Origin: Bacteroidales bacterium
Lineage (GTDB): Bacteria > Bacteroidota > Bacteroidia > Bacteroidales > Bacteroidaceae
Assembly (NCBI GenBank): GCA_004554665.1
Contig: SFKY01000002.1
Location: 27,784-91,783 of the forward strand
Direction of reading: 5' to 3'
DNA: 64,000 nt
Shown here: positions 44,101-51,735 of the stretch, piece after piece
Layout: each line of letters starts with the position of its first letter
Numbering within the stretch: the stretch's first letter is position 1
Position numbers and translations under genes: made by a program
The notes under the pieces: model-generated
Databases searched by the model: none
What the model saw: the letters and a program-made list of their open reading frames with translations, nothing else
Told to the model about the DNA's origin: nothing

Positions 44101-44233
44101 GCCGGGTAACGAGATTCAGAGCCCGATGGCCAAGGTGATACTCGGCGGACTGTTTACCTCGACTTTGCTCAACGGCTTTGTCATCCCGATTATGTACTTG
44201 ATTACCAATAGAAAACAACAAACAACTCTTTAA
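41135..44233 (+). CDS. Heavy-metal-type RND efflux pump (CusA/CzcA family)
   Basis: The protein has 1032 residues. It starts LNKIIRFSLRNRLLVMVTAV with TM1, then VDVFPDLNAPTVVVMTEVPG and IETSVNGATNVRRVRSSS, hallmarks of the HME subfamily. The TM4 region carries SLGGMCIAIGSLVDDAIVDV, with the proton-relay acidic pair, and VENVFKRLREN. Twelve membrane helices in two halves and two large periplasmic loops are expected. It exports metal ions by proton antiport with the adjacent adaptor and TolC-like proteins. Which metal cannot be decided from sequence. Confidence 0.93.
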   Translation: MLNKIIRFSLRNRLLVMVTAVLLMVGGIYTSTHMEVDVFPDLNAPTVVVMTEVPGMAPEEVERLVSFPIETSVNGATNVRRVRSSSTTGFSIVWVEFDWGTDIYRARQVVSEKLAMVRDALPKGAGNPTLGPQSSILGELMIVALTADSTSLRDLRTLADWTIRPRLLATGGVAQVTVLGGDIKEYQILISPEKMTHYGVGLAEVYAAVQGMNQNTAGGIIYEYGNEYIIRGMLATNRVDQLGAAVVKTVGNMPVCLRDVAEVRIGSKMPRMGVASHNGKQAVMMTVTKQPNTSTLELTEALDATLQSLGQTLPKDVRVSTDIYRQSRFIESSIDNVKQALIEGGLFVVIVLFIFLMNVRTTLISLVTIPLALVTSVLALRWMGLTINTMSLGGMCIAIGSLVDDAIVDVENVFKRLRENRLLPEAQRRRIKDVVFDASREVRMPILNSTLIIVASFVPLFFLSGMEGRMLVPLGIAFIVALGSSTVVALTLTPVLCTYLLAGRGKEDGGKEQKESYVAVTLKRWYAKALAWALARWRWVLGATGVAVVLAVVVFSTLGRSFLPPFNEGSFTIGVSTLPGVSLDESDRIGRMAEQALLEIPEIQVVGRKTGRAELDEHALGVNNSEIEAPYVLKDRSKDELIADVRHRMAEIPGVSVEVGSPITHRIDAMLSGTRANIAIKLFGTDLNRMFAVANQIKEAVEDVEGIADLTVEQQVERPQLKVVPRREMLAKYGITLPEFGEMVSALLAGEAVSQVYEGNQAFDLTLRVDEASRESASRIGALLVDANGQKVPLGSIADVVSSAGPNTINRENVSRKVVVSANVAGRDLRGVVNDIQDAIEEQVKLPEGYHVEYGGQFESEQAASRTLFLTSILSIFVIFMLLYNQFHSLRESAVVLVNLPLSLVGGVLAIWMTHGMVSIPAIIGFISLFGIATRNGMLLIARYKDLRAEGVPLMESVMRGSADRLNPILMTALTSALALIPMVIGGDLPGNEIQSPMAKVILGGLFTSTLLNGFVIPIMYLITNRKQQTTL

Positions 44234-44245
44234 TACTGAGAGCGT

Positions 44246-45424
44246 ATGAAACATACATTTATTATGGTAGCGGCACTTCTGGCAACAGGCCAGATGGCCG
44301 CCCAAACTACGATGGAAGAGGCTCTTTCGGCCATCGAGCGTAACAACACGACGCTCAAGGCTCTCCGCAGTGCGGCTGATGCCGAGAAAGAGGCTAACAA
44401 GACAGAGATCTACTTGTCGGACCCAGAGGTGGGATTCAACTATCTGTGGGGGAATCCGTCTGCTATCGGTCACCGTGAAGACATTACCGTGGAACAGAGT
44501 TTTGACTTGGCCACACTCTCTGGCGCAAAGAGTAGGGTGGCGAAAGGCAAAAACCAGTTGGTGGAGTGGCAATATCGGGCTGACCGTATGGATGTCTTGC
44601 TCGAAGCCAAGCAGTGCCTGCTCGATGTGGCCTATTATGACGGGCTGTTGCAGGAACTGGCTGTGAGGAAGTCGCATGCAGAGGAAATCTCCAAGGCGCA
44701 ACAGCGTAGGTTGGAAGCAGGCGACGGCAACCAGATGGAATATAATAATGTGAAACTGGCTTTGGGGCAGGTGTTGGCCGAAATCAAGCGCGTGGAAACA
44801 GAGCGGGCGGCTGTGATGACGCAGCTTGCCCAATTGAATGGCGGTCAGCCGCTGCAGTTGGGACAGCTTGCCTTCCCTGTCGTGAGTATGCCTGGCGATT
44901 TCAGCAGTTGGTACACAGAGGCAGCGGCCAAGAGTCCGGTGCTGGCGTACGTGAAACAAGATATAGAGGTAAGCCGTAAACAACTCTCTTTGAGTAAGAC
45001 GATGGGACTTCCCAGTATTTCGGTGGGCTATATGAGCGAGAAGACGTTGGGAGAGCGCTATCAAGGCGTGTCAGTGGGTATGTCGCTGCCATTGTGGAGC
45101 AACCGCCACAAGGTGCGTCAGGCCAAAGCGGCTGTAGAGGCTGCCAAGGCTCGTGAGACAGATGCTACGGTGCGATTCTATGGGCAGCTGCAGGCGCTCT
45201 ATCAGCGTGCCGTTGGCTTGCGGGGTGTGGCAGATGCCTACCGCCAGGCGGTGCAAGGTGCAGATAATACACAGCTGCTGAAGAAGGCGTTGGATGCCGG
45301 TGCCATCTCTGTGATAGACTACACGGTGGGCGCAGGTTTGTATTACGATGCCATGGAAAAAGTTCTCGATGCAGAGCGTGACTGTCAGAAGGCTTTGGCA
45401 GAACTCAAGGCGGTGGAGTTGTAA
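44246..45424 (+). CDS. TolC-family outer-membrane efflux protein
   Basis: The protein has 392 residues with signal peptide to about 19 (GQMAAQ). Two repeats of long coiled helices flank beta strands: EALSAIERNNTTLKALRSAA opens the first and LAYVKQDIEVSRKQLSLSKT the second, with GVSVGMSLPLW as a barrel strand. It forms the outer-membrane exit duct of the metal efflux system, 12 bp downstream of the pump gene and last in the operon. Confidence 0.9.
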   Translation: MKHTFIMVAALLATGQMAAQTTMEEALSAIERNNTTLKALRSAADAEKEANKTEIYLSDPEVGFNYLWGNPSAIGHREDITVEQSFDLATLSGAKSRVAKGKNQLVEWQYRADRMDVLLEAKQCLLDVAYYDGLLQELAVRKSHAEEISKAQQRRLEAGDGNQMEYNNVKLALGQVLAEIKRVETERAAVMTQLAQLNGGQPLQLGQLAFPVVSMPGDFSSWYTEAAAKSPVLAYVKQDIEVSRKQLSLSKTMGLPSISVGYMSEKTLGERYQGVSVGMSLPLWSNRHKVRQAKAAVEAAKARETDATVRFYGQLQALYQRAVGLRGVADAYRQAVQGADNTQLLKKALDAGAISVIDYTVGAGLYYDAMEKVLDAERDCQKALAELKAVEL

Positions 45425-45445
45425 CACACCGTCACATAATCGCAT

Positions 45446-45482
45446 AAAAAACCGCGCCGGAAAATCTCCGGCGCGGTTTTTA
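45446..45482. terminator. Bidirectional terminator between efflux operon and secDF
   Basis: AAAAACCGCGCCGGA (45447-45461) and TCCGGCGCGGTTTTT (45467-45481) form a perfect stem with A and T tracts on opposite sides. It serves the convergent TolC-like and secDF transcripts. Confidence 0.95.
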
Positions 45483-45514
45483 TATATGTTCTTTTGTGAG
45501 TCAGCTCACAGACT

Positions 45515-48514
45515 TTATGCCTCCTCAACCTCACCACGGCGGTCACGAATCTTGCGACCCAGCACGAGATATGCAATCGGCGAAGCGATGAAGATAGAAG
45601 AGAGTGTACCGAAGACAACACCCATCGTCAAGGCGAAGGCAAACGGCTGGATACTCTTGCCACCAAGGAAGAGGATACAGAGCAACACGAGCAATGTAGA
45701 GACAGAGGTGTTGATGGTACGTGCCAATGTCTGGTTGATGGAGTTGTTGAACAGTACCTGATAGTCCTGCTTCGGATGCAGGCGGAGATTCTCACGGATA
45801 CGGTCGAATACCACCACCTTATCGTTGATAGAGTAACCGATAACCGTCAGCACGGCACCGATGAAGGTCTGGTCTACCTCTAATGAGAAGGGAAGCAAGC
45901 CCTGCAACAGCGAGAAGAGACCGATAACGGTGATAGCGTCCAATGTAAGGGCTACAGTAGAACCTATAGAGAACGCAACGTTGCGGAAACGGATGAGAAT
46001 GTATACGAAGATGGCGATCAATGCGATGATCACACTCACAATAGCGCCATTGGTTACATCCTTAGCTACCGAAGGACCTACCTTGGAAGAACTGATGATG
46101 GAGCCTCCCTGACGTACGTCCGGGTTCTTGAAGTCGGCTACCGAAGCCTGGCTTACCAGACCGTTCTTCTTCAGCGCTTTGTAGAGCATGGTCTCAGCCT
46201 CGTCATCTACTGTCGGACTATTCGACTCGATCTTATAGTTGGTTGAGATACGGATGGTCTTGTTGTCTGTACCAAGCGAGAGGGCGCTGTTGGTGCAGCC
46301 AGGGAATGCCTGACTCAGAATCTCACGTACCTGCTCGGGCTCTGTAGACTTCTCAAACTGGACTACATAGTTGCGGCCACCCGTGAAGTCGATGCTTTGG
46401 TCGAGCTGACGTGTGAAGAAGCTGATGATGAAGATAACCAGTGCTGCTGCAGCAACCGAGAAAGATACCTTGTAGACAGACATGAACTTGAAGTTAGTGC
46501 CCTGTACGAGGTTCTTCGACAGGCCGGTCCAGAATTTCAGGTTCATCCACTTGTCCTTGTTGAGGCGGTTCTCATAAACAAGACGTGTGAGGAATACGGC
46601 GCTGAAGAACGAGCAGAGAATACCAATGATCCATGTAGTGGCAAAACCTTGGATGGGACCGGTACCGAATGCCAACAGGATGACACCTGTGATGAGTGAG
46701 GTGAAGTTAGAGTCGAAGATGGCGCTGAAAGCATTGCTGTAACCAGCTTTCACGGCCTGCTTCATCATCTTGCCGGCGCGGAGCTCTTCCTTGATGCGCT
46801 CATAGATAAGCACGTTGGCATCCACAGCTGTACCAAGCGAAAGCACCATACCGGCGATACCGCTCATGGTGAGCGCAGCCTGGAATGATGTGAGAATACC
46901 CAGTGTGAAGAATACGTTGACTACCAATGCGCAGTTGGCTATCATGCCCGGGATGAAGTTGTACATCAAAACCATGTAGATGATGAGGAGTACAAAGGCG
47001 ATGATGAAGGATATAATACCCTGCTGGATAGACTGGGCACCGAGTGTAGGACCTACCACCTCTTCCTGTACGATGCGTGCGGGTGCGGGCATACGTCCCG
47101 ATTTCAAGGTGTTGGCGAGGTCTTTGGTCATCTCAACGGTGAAGTTACCAGAGATAGACGACTGGCCGCCGTCGATCTCAGAGGTTACACGGGGAGCCGA
47201 GTAAACGGCGTCGTCGAGCACGATGGCAATGGCTTTGCCCACGTTGGCCTTGGTGATGCTTGCCCAGCGGCGTGCACCCTCGGGATTCATGCGCATGCTC
47301 ACCTCAGGAGCACCAGTCAGGTTGTTGAACTCATCGCTTGCATTGGTGATGACATCACCCTCGAGCGGTGCACGGCCATTGGTGGAAGTCACCTTGATGG
47401 CGTGGAGCTCGTAGATGTTCTTCACCTGCTCTCCGTACATATCGGTAGGAGTGGCACTCCACAGCAGTCTTACGTCTGAAGGAAGAATCTGCTTGGCTGT
47501 CTCTGACTGGATAATCTGGTTGATGGCAGCTGTATCGCGAACATTGGCAAAAGCCACCATGCTCAGCTGACCCTTACCGGTGGGCTGGAGCATTGCGAGC
47601 AGCGGGTGCTGCTTCTTGGCCTCGGCCATCTGTGCCTCTGTGCTTGCAGCTACGCCGGCATCGGCCTTCTTGGCAGCGTCCTTGATCTGGAATTTGGGCT
47701 GAGCGGCTTTCTCGGCAGTTTCCTTTACGGCAGCTGTGTCTGTAGCTACAGTGTCCTTGGCCTCGCCGCTGTGGGCCAAACGCTGGTCAATCTGTGAGAA
47801 GTAAGGCACGATTTCCTCGGCGTTGTAGGTCTCCCAGAACTCCAGGTTGGCGCTACCCTGCAGCAGCTTGCGCATACGCTCAGGCTCTTTGACACCCGGC
47901 ATTTCCACCATGATACGTCCGTCCTGTCCTTCCAGCTTCTGGATGTTGGGCTGTACCACACCGAACTTGTCGATACGGTTGCGTACCACGTTGAAGGAGT
48001 TGTCGATGGCCAACTGAACCTCGGCGCGGAGGGCTTTGATCACCTCGTCGTCGGTGCTCTGCGGGCTCACCTTACCCTGCAACTGCTGTGTGGCGAAGAT
48101 TTCTGCCAACCGATGTCCGGGTGCATTCTTGTGGTAAGCTTCTACAAACAGCGAGATAAAGTCTTTCTGGCTGGTTTCTTCCAGCGTTCTCGCCTCTTTC
48201 ATTGATTTCACGAAGGCAGCGTCGGTCTTGTGGTCGGCCAGATTGTCGAGCACATCCGGCACAGAAATCTCAAGGATGACGTTCATACCGCCTTTCAGGT
48301 CAAGGCCAAGGCCAATCTGAGTCTCCAGACACTTCTGATAAGAGTAGATGCCCAGATACTTTACAGAGTCCTTGTAATCCTGCTGGGCCACTGGGTCAGT
48401 CAGCTTTGCTGCCTGCGTGTCGTAGTAGTTTGTTGCTACCGAGAACGACAGATAGAAGATGCTGGCCAATGTCAGCAAGACGGCCGTTACGATTACGATT
48501 CCTTTGTTTTGCAT
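45515..48514 (-). CDS. secDF: Protein translocase subunit SecDF (fusion)
   Basis: The 999-residue protein combines SecD and SecF, each with six membrane helices. SecD signatures: GLGLDLKGGMNVILEI, RNRIDKFGVVQPNIQ, SGRMPAPARIVQEEVVGPTL and GTAVDANVLIYERIKEELR. SecF half: DQSIDFTGGRNYVVQFE and GYSINDKVVVFDRIRENL. It uses the proton gradient to pull secreted proteins through SecYEG. The P1 domain has an Ala/Lys-rich insert (about 245-300). Fused SecDF is usual in Bacteroidota. Confidence 0.96.
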   Translation of the reverse strand: MQNKGIVIVTAVLLTLASIFYLSFSVATNYYDTQAAKLTDPVAQQDYKDSVKYLGIYSYQKCLETQIGLGLDLKGGMNVILEISVPDVLDNLADHKTDAAFVKSMKEARTLEETSQKDFISLFVEAYHKNAPGHRLAEIFATQQLQGKVSPQSTDDEVIKALRAEVQLAIDNSFNVVRNRIDKFGVVQPNIQKLEGQDGRIMVEMPGVKEPERMRKLLQGSANLEFWETYNAEEIVPYFSQIDQRLAHSGEAKDTVATDTAAVKETAEKAAQPKFQIKDAAKKADAGVAASTEAQMAEAKKQHPLLAMLQPTGKGQLSMVAFANVRDTAAINQIIQSETAKQILPSDVRLLWSATPTDMYGEQVKNIYELHAIKVTSTNGRAPLEGDVITNASDEFNNLTGAPEVSMRMNPEGARRWASITKANVGKAIAIVLDDAVYSAPRVTSEIDGGQSSISGNFTVEMTKDLANTLKSGRMPAPARIVQEEVVGPTLGAQSIQQGIISFIIAFVLLIIYMVLMYNFIPGMIANCALVVNVFFTLGILTSFQAALTMSGIAGMVLSLGTAVDANVLIYERIKEELRAGKMMKQAVKAGYSNAFSAIFDSNFTSLITGVILLAFGTGPIQGFATTWIIGILCSFFSAVFLTRLVYENRLNKDKWMNLKFWTGLSKNLVQGTNFKFMSVYKVSFSVAAAALVIFIISFFTRQLDQSIDFTGGRNYVVQFEKSTEPEQVREILSQAFPGCTNSALSLGTDNKTIRISTNYKIESNSPTVDDEAETMLYKALKKNGLVSQASVADFKNPDVRQGGSIISSSKVGPSVAKDVTNGAIVSVIIALIAIFVYILIRFRNVAFSIGSTVALTLDAITVIGLFSLLQGLLPFSLEVDQTFIGAVLTVIGYSINDKVVVFDRIRENLRLHPKQDYQVLFNNSINQTLARTINTSVSTLLVLLCILFLGGKSIQPFAFALTMGVVFGTLSSIFIASPIAYLVLGRKIRDRRGEVEEA

Positions 48515-48561
48515 TTTAGATATTTATTTGAATTTGTTGTCTGCTTTAGCACAAAGTCGTG

Positions 48562-48569
48562 CAAAGATA
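48562..48569 (-). promoter_or_regulatory. -7 box for secDF
   Basis: The minus-strand sequence is TATCTTTG (TAnnTTTG), 47 bp upstream of the secDF start. Confidence 0.5.
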
Positions 48570-48618
48570 CGCATTTTTTTCACATTATAAAAAAAATATC
48601 GGAATTTATTGCTCAAAT

Positions 48619-49704
48619 TCATGGTTTTGACCGCTTTTTTAGCCAGCAATAGATGGGATAATGGTCGCTTTGCTTGATTTGTCGGTCCACTTTGCACCCG
48701 TAGGGTGTCCAGTCGTCGGAACAGAGGATATTGTCTATCCTCACGTAGAAGCCTGAGTGGTGATAACTGATGCCGGGGCCGTTGCCGGAAGCGATGTAGC
48801 AGTCGGTAAGGCCGTCGGACACGATGCGGTGGGCATAAGAGAGCGGTCCATCGTTGAAGTCGCCCACGCAGATGATGCTCTGGTAGGCATGTTTCCGGAT
48901 GTATCGCGCCACGGCACGGGCTTGTGGGGCCCTGATGCGCGATGCCTCGCCCAGCTTGTCTATCAGTCTCCGCGAGGCCATGCGGGCACTGTCGCGCTGC
49001 ATGTCGCCCTTGACCATCTCCTTGAACTGCGCCTTGTCCTCCATCGAGAGTCCCGTGGTCTCCAGATGGTTGTTGATCACCACCACGTCCTCGCCCTCGA
49101 TGTCGAGCGTGAAGGCACACGACAGGTTGCCTTTGGATGTGTAATCGATTTTTTCCTTGTATTTCACGGGAAAACGGCTGTAGATGGCCAGCACGCCCGA
49201 GTCGTTGTACCTCACCGAGTCGCGGTAGGGATAGCGTGGGTGTATCAGTGAGTCTATCTGTGCCTGCTCCCGCTCGCTGGGCCATGCCTCTTGCAGGCAT
49301 ACGATGTCGGCCTCGGAGTCGGCAATATAGCGGATGATGGGGTTGACGCCCTCCGTCTCTTCGAATCCGCCGTAGTACCACACGTTGTATGAGAGCACCT
49401 TGATGCTTCCCTCTGGTGCCGACATCGGTACATTCAGTGGCACGTAGGCCCGCATGGGCTGATAGCAGACCACAAAGCCCGCCACGGCGATGAGGGCGTA
49501 CTTGGGTTTGCACACCAACCAGAAGATGAGGAATCCCAGGTTGGCGAGGATGAATGCGGGGAAGGTGAGTCCAGCATTGGTCAGCCACGGCGACCCTGCT
49601 GGATTGAGGTGTCCCGAGTAGCCCACCAGCAGCATCAGCGCGATGGTGGCCACATTGGCGCCGGCCACCATCTGTATGGTAAAACGTTTCAGCCCTTCTA
49701 TCAT
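48619..49704 (-). CDS. Membrane-anchored endonuclease/exonuclease/phosphatase family protein
   Basis: The protein has 361 residues. Three N-terminal membrane helices (about 10-30, 45-63, 68-88) are followed by a DNase I-like EEP domain: VLSYNVWYYGG, IVCLQEAW (metal-binding Glu), NNHLET, CVGDFND and the closing QSDHYPI with the catalytic Asp-His. Substrates of such anchored EEP proteins range from nucleic acids to phosphoesters of lipids. The start overlaps the rhomboid stop by 4 bp (ATGA), so the two are co-translated and may act together at the membrane. Confidence 0.88.
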   Translation of the reverse strand: MIEGLKRFTIQMVAGANVATIALMLLVGYSGHLNPAGSPWLTNAGLTFPAFILANLGFLIFWLVCKPKYALIAVAGFVVCYQPMRAYVPLNVPMSAPEGSIKVLSYNVWYYGGFEETEGVNPIIRYIADSEADIVCLQEAWPSEREQAQIDSLIHPRYPYRDSVRYNDSGVLAIYSRFPVKYKEKIDYTSKGNLSCAFTLDIEGEDVVVINNHLETTGLSMEDKAQFKEMVKGDMQRDSARMASRRLIDKLGEASRIRAPQARAVARYIRKHAYQSIICVGDFNDGPLSYAHRIVSDGLTDCYIASGNGPGISYHHSGFYVRIDNILCSDDWTPYGCKVDRQIKQSDHYPIYCWLKKRSKP

Positions 49705-50621
49705 TGTCGGTTGCTCTGGTCGAAAAGCCGCTGTTTCTCTTCCTTGGTCAGACTGTCATAACCGCTCTTGCGAATCTTGTCGAGTATGCGGTCTATCTCT
49801 TCCTGTTCTTTCTGCTTGCGGGCATTATAGTCCCAGTCGGTCTCGCGCTCCGGCTGCTTCTGTGCCGTCTTCTGGTGCGTGCGCTGTTCCCACTGGTTGC
49901 GCAGGTTGTCGAAGAATCCGCGCCCGTTGGCATATCCGTAGCCGTCGGTGGGATGCTTGCGCCAGTATCTGATGAGCAAGAAGCCGAAGAGCATACCGCC
50001 GAGATGGGCCATGTGGGCCACGTTGTCGCCCGAGCCGCCCATTGCTGTGAAAAATTCGATGGCGGCGCAGATGGCCACAAACCATTTGCCCTTGATAGGG
50101 AAGGGCAACGGGAAGATGAAGATGCGCTCCTCGGGGAAGATCATGCCGAACGCGAGCAAGATGGCGTAGATGGCTCCCGAGGCACCCACCGTGGTCCACA
50201 GGTTGAGCAGCGCATTGCTGTTGGCGGCCACAATGGCCACGTCGGCAAATGAGAAGCCCGGAATCTGTTCGCTGGCTATCAGGTAAAACTGTACAAACTG
50301 GGCCACCTCTTGCAGCACGCCGGCACCCAGTCCGCAGAAAATGTAATAAAAAAGGAATTTCTTTGGCCCCCAGACACGCTCGACGACGCAGCCGAACATC
50401 CAGAGGGAGAACATGTTGAAAAGAATATGCTGGAAGTTGGCGTGCATAAACATGTATGTGAACAGCTGGAAGACGTGGAAGTCGGAGGCCATGAAGAAAT
50501 GAAGCCCCAAAACGTCGTTCAGATCCATCCGCAGCGTAGCCTTCCCGGCCAGCATGGCCATGAAAGCCAGCAGATTGATAATCAGAAGATTCTTGGTGAT
50601 GGTGGGGATGTTGCGTATCAT
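49701..50621 (-). CDS. Rhomboid family intramembrane serine protease
   Basis: The 306-residue protein has six or so membrane helices. YMFMHANFQHILFNMFSLWM holds the conserved N-terminal loop residues, VGASGAIYAIL carries the catalytic Ser in the GxSG motif, and NVAHMAHLGGMLFG provides the catalytic His. A charged cytosolic tail of about 85 residues (RYWRKHPTDG... QRLFDQSNRQ) follows. It cleaves membrane proteins within the bilayer; the target is unknown. The start at 50621 gives MIRNIP. The EEP gene follows in an ATGA overlap. Confidence 0.92.
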   Translation of the reverse strand: MIRNIPTITKNLLIINLLAFMAMLAGKATLRMDLNDVLGLHFFMASDFHVFQLFTYMFMHANFQHILFNMFSLWMFGCVVERVWGPKKFLFYYIFCGLGAGVLQEVAQFVQFYLIASEQIPGFSFADVAIVAANSNALLNLWTTVGASGAIYAILLAFGMIFPEERIFIFPLPFPIKGKWFVAICAAIEFFTAMGGSGDNVAHMAHLGGMLFGFLLIRYWRKHPTDGYGYANGRGFFDNLRNQWEQRTHQKTAQKQPERETDWDYNARKQKEQEEIDRILDKIRKSGYDSLTKEEKQRLFDQSNRQ

Positions 50622-50660
50622 CTTTGTTTGTATAATATTATCGTTGTTTGAAAGTAGCGG

Positions 50661-50668
50661 CAAAATTA
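50661..50668 (-). promoter_or_regulatory. -7 box for rhomboid-EEP operon
   Basis: The minus-strand sequence is TAATTTTG, matching TAnnTTTG, 39 bp upstream of the rhomboid start. Confidence 0.45.
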
Positions 50669-50750
50669 CGAAAAATATCCGTTATCACCCATAAAAAACG
50701 CTATTTTACAACTTATTTTATCCAAAAACTTCAATTTTCTTCCCATTTTG

Positions 50751-50781
50751 TTTGTTTTATAAAATCTTTCACCTATATTTG
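50751..50781 (+). promoter_or_regulatory. Promoter of the HU gene
   Basis: TTTG (50751-50754), 19 bp, TATATTTG (50774-50781): a near-ideal Bacteroidetes promoter in AT-rich DNA, with a leader of about 45 nt. Confidence 0.7.
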
Positions 50782-50832
50782 TGCGAAAATTGAGAGTTAA
50801 TTAGTTTTATTAATCATTTAATACTCATACGT

Positions 50833-51108
50833 ATGAACAAGACAGAGTTGGTTGCCAAGATAGCAGAAGCTGCTGGTCTGAGCAAAGGAGATGCCAAGAA
50901 AGCATTGGATGCTACCGTAGACGCCCTCAAAGAGGCGCTCGTAGCAGGAGAGAAAATCCAGTTGGTAGGTTTCGGTACATTCGCTGTATGCGAGCGTCCT
51001 GCACGTGAGGGCATTAATCCTGCCACCAAGGAGAAGATTCAGATTGCTGCCAAGAAAGTGGCTAAGTTCAAGGCTGGCGCAGAGCTTGCCGAGGCTGTGA
51101 ATAAATAA
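50833..51108 (+). CDS. HU family DNA-binding protein
   Basis: This is a 91-residue histone-like protein. MNKTELVAKIAEAAGLSKGD (dimerisation helices), VGFGTFAVCERPAREGINPA (beta arm with the DNA-intercalating NP) and KVAKFKAGAELAEAVNK complete a full-length HU. It bends and compacts chromosomal DNA. It is a single-gene unit with strong promoter and terminator. Confidence 0.95.
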   Translation: MNKTELVAKIAEAAGLSKGDAKKALDATVDALKEALVAGEKIQLVGFGTFAVCERPAREGINPATKEKIQIAAKKVAKFKAGAELAEAVNK

Positions 51109-51134
51109 TACAGATTGTAAATATTTATCGCAAT

Positions 51135-51166
51135 AAGAGATGGTCTTTCGTGGCTGTCTCTTTTTT
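51135..51166 (+). terminator. HU gene terminator
   Basis: AAGAGA (51135-51140) pairs with TCTCTT (51157-51162), extended inside by wobble pairs, followed by TTTTG. Confidence 0.75.
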
Positions 51167-51230
51167 GTTGCTTGCTTTCCAGACCCATTATTTGCATGTT
51201 TGTAAATATTGGAGACTATCTCTCGTTTTC

Positions 51231-51291
51231 CTAAACGTGGCGTTTAGGTGACCTAAATGCCACCTTTGGCGGCGTAAAGGTGGCATTTAGC
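51231..51291. repeat. TAAA..GGC..TTTA dyad repeat, copy 3 (best preserved)
   Basis: The first block, CTAAACGTGGCGTTTAG, is a near-perfect palindrome. The second is an inverted repeat with perfect 15-bp arms CTAAATGCCACCTTT (51253-51267) and AAAGGTGGCATTTAG (51276-51290). The remaining 51292-51590 of this 627-bp gap is AT-rich with no gene that I can support. Confidence 0.7.
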
Positions 51292-51592
51292 TTGCGGATA
51301 GGTCATCCTCACGATTCTTAATCTCAACTCGGTACATAAGAAAAAATTGTATAGAATTTCCCTTTGGCCGATTTGTGGGCATAACACTACAAACCGGTTG
51401 GCAAGAAATGTATATAGCTGTTTTCTTGCTGACCAATATGAGGCTATTTGTACGCTTTTGTGAAAAACATTATATAAAATTTGCATAAATTATCAGTATA
51501 GGTGCATCCCTAAAAGGAGGTAGCAGGGCGGTTATGGGCGATATTTCAGAGAACTAAATGAAAGGAAAAGCGGTGATTTGGTTGCAAACAAC

Positions 51593-51623
51593 AAAAAAAA
51601 AGCCATTTCGGTTGCAAAATGGC
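51593..51623 (-). terminator. Minus-strand terminator upstream of the second susC
   Basis: On the minus strand GCCATTT (51623-51617) pairs with AAATGGC (51608-51602) across an 8-nt loop and runs into nine T (51601-51593). No minus-strand gene lies to its right before the plus-strand susC at 51736, so it may end an antisense transcript. Confidence 0.6.
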
Positions 51624-51662
51624 GGGAAAATAAGCATTTTGGCGAAATTTTATCAAAATATA

Positions 51663-51694
51663 TTTGGTGAATTCGGTAGGATAATATAAATTTG
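51663..51694 (+). promoter_or_regulatory. Promoter of the second SusC/SusD locus
   Basis: TTTG (51663-51666), 20 bp, TAAATTTG (51687-51694), 41 bp upstream of the susC start. This is a good primary-sigma promoter, unlike the first PUL, whose leader lacks such a box. Confidence 0.65.
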
Positions 51695-51735
51695 CAACCG
51701 TTTTCAAATATTTAATAAATCCAAATCGAGATGTT

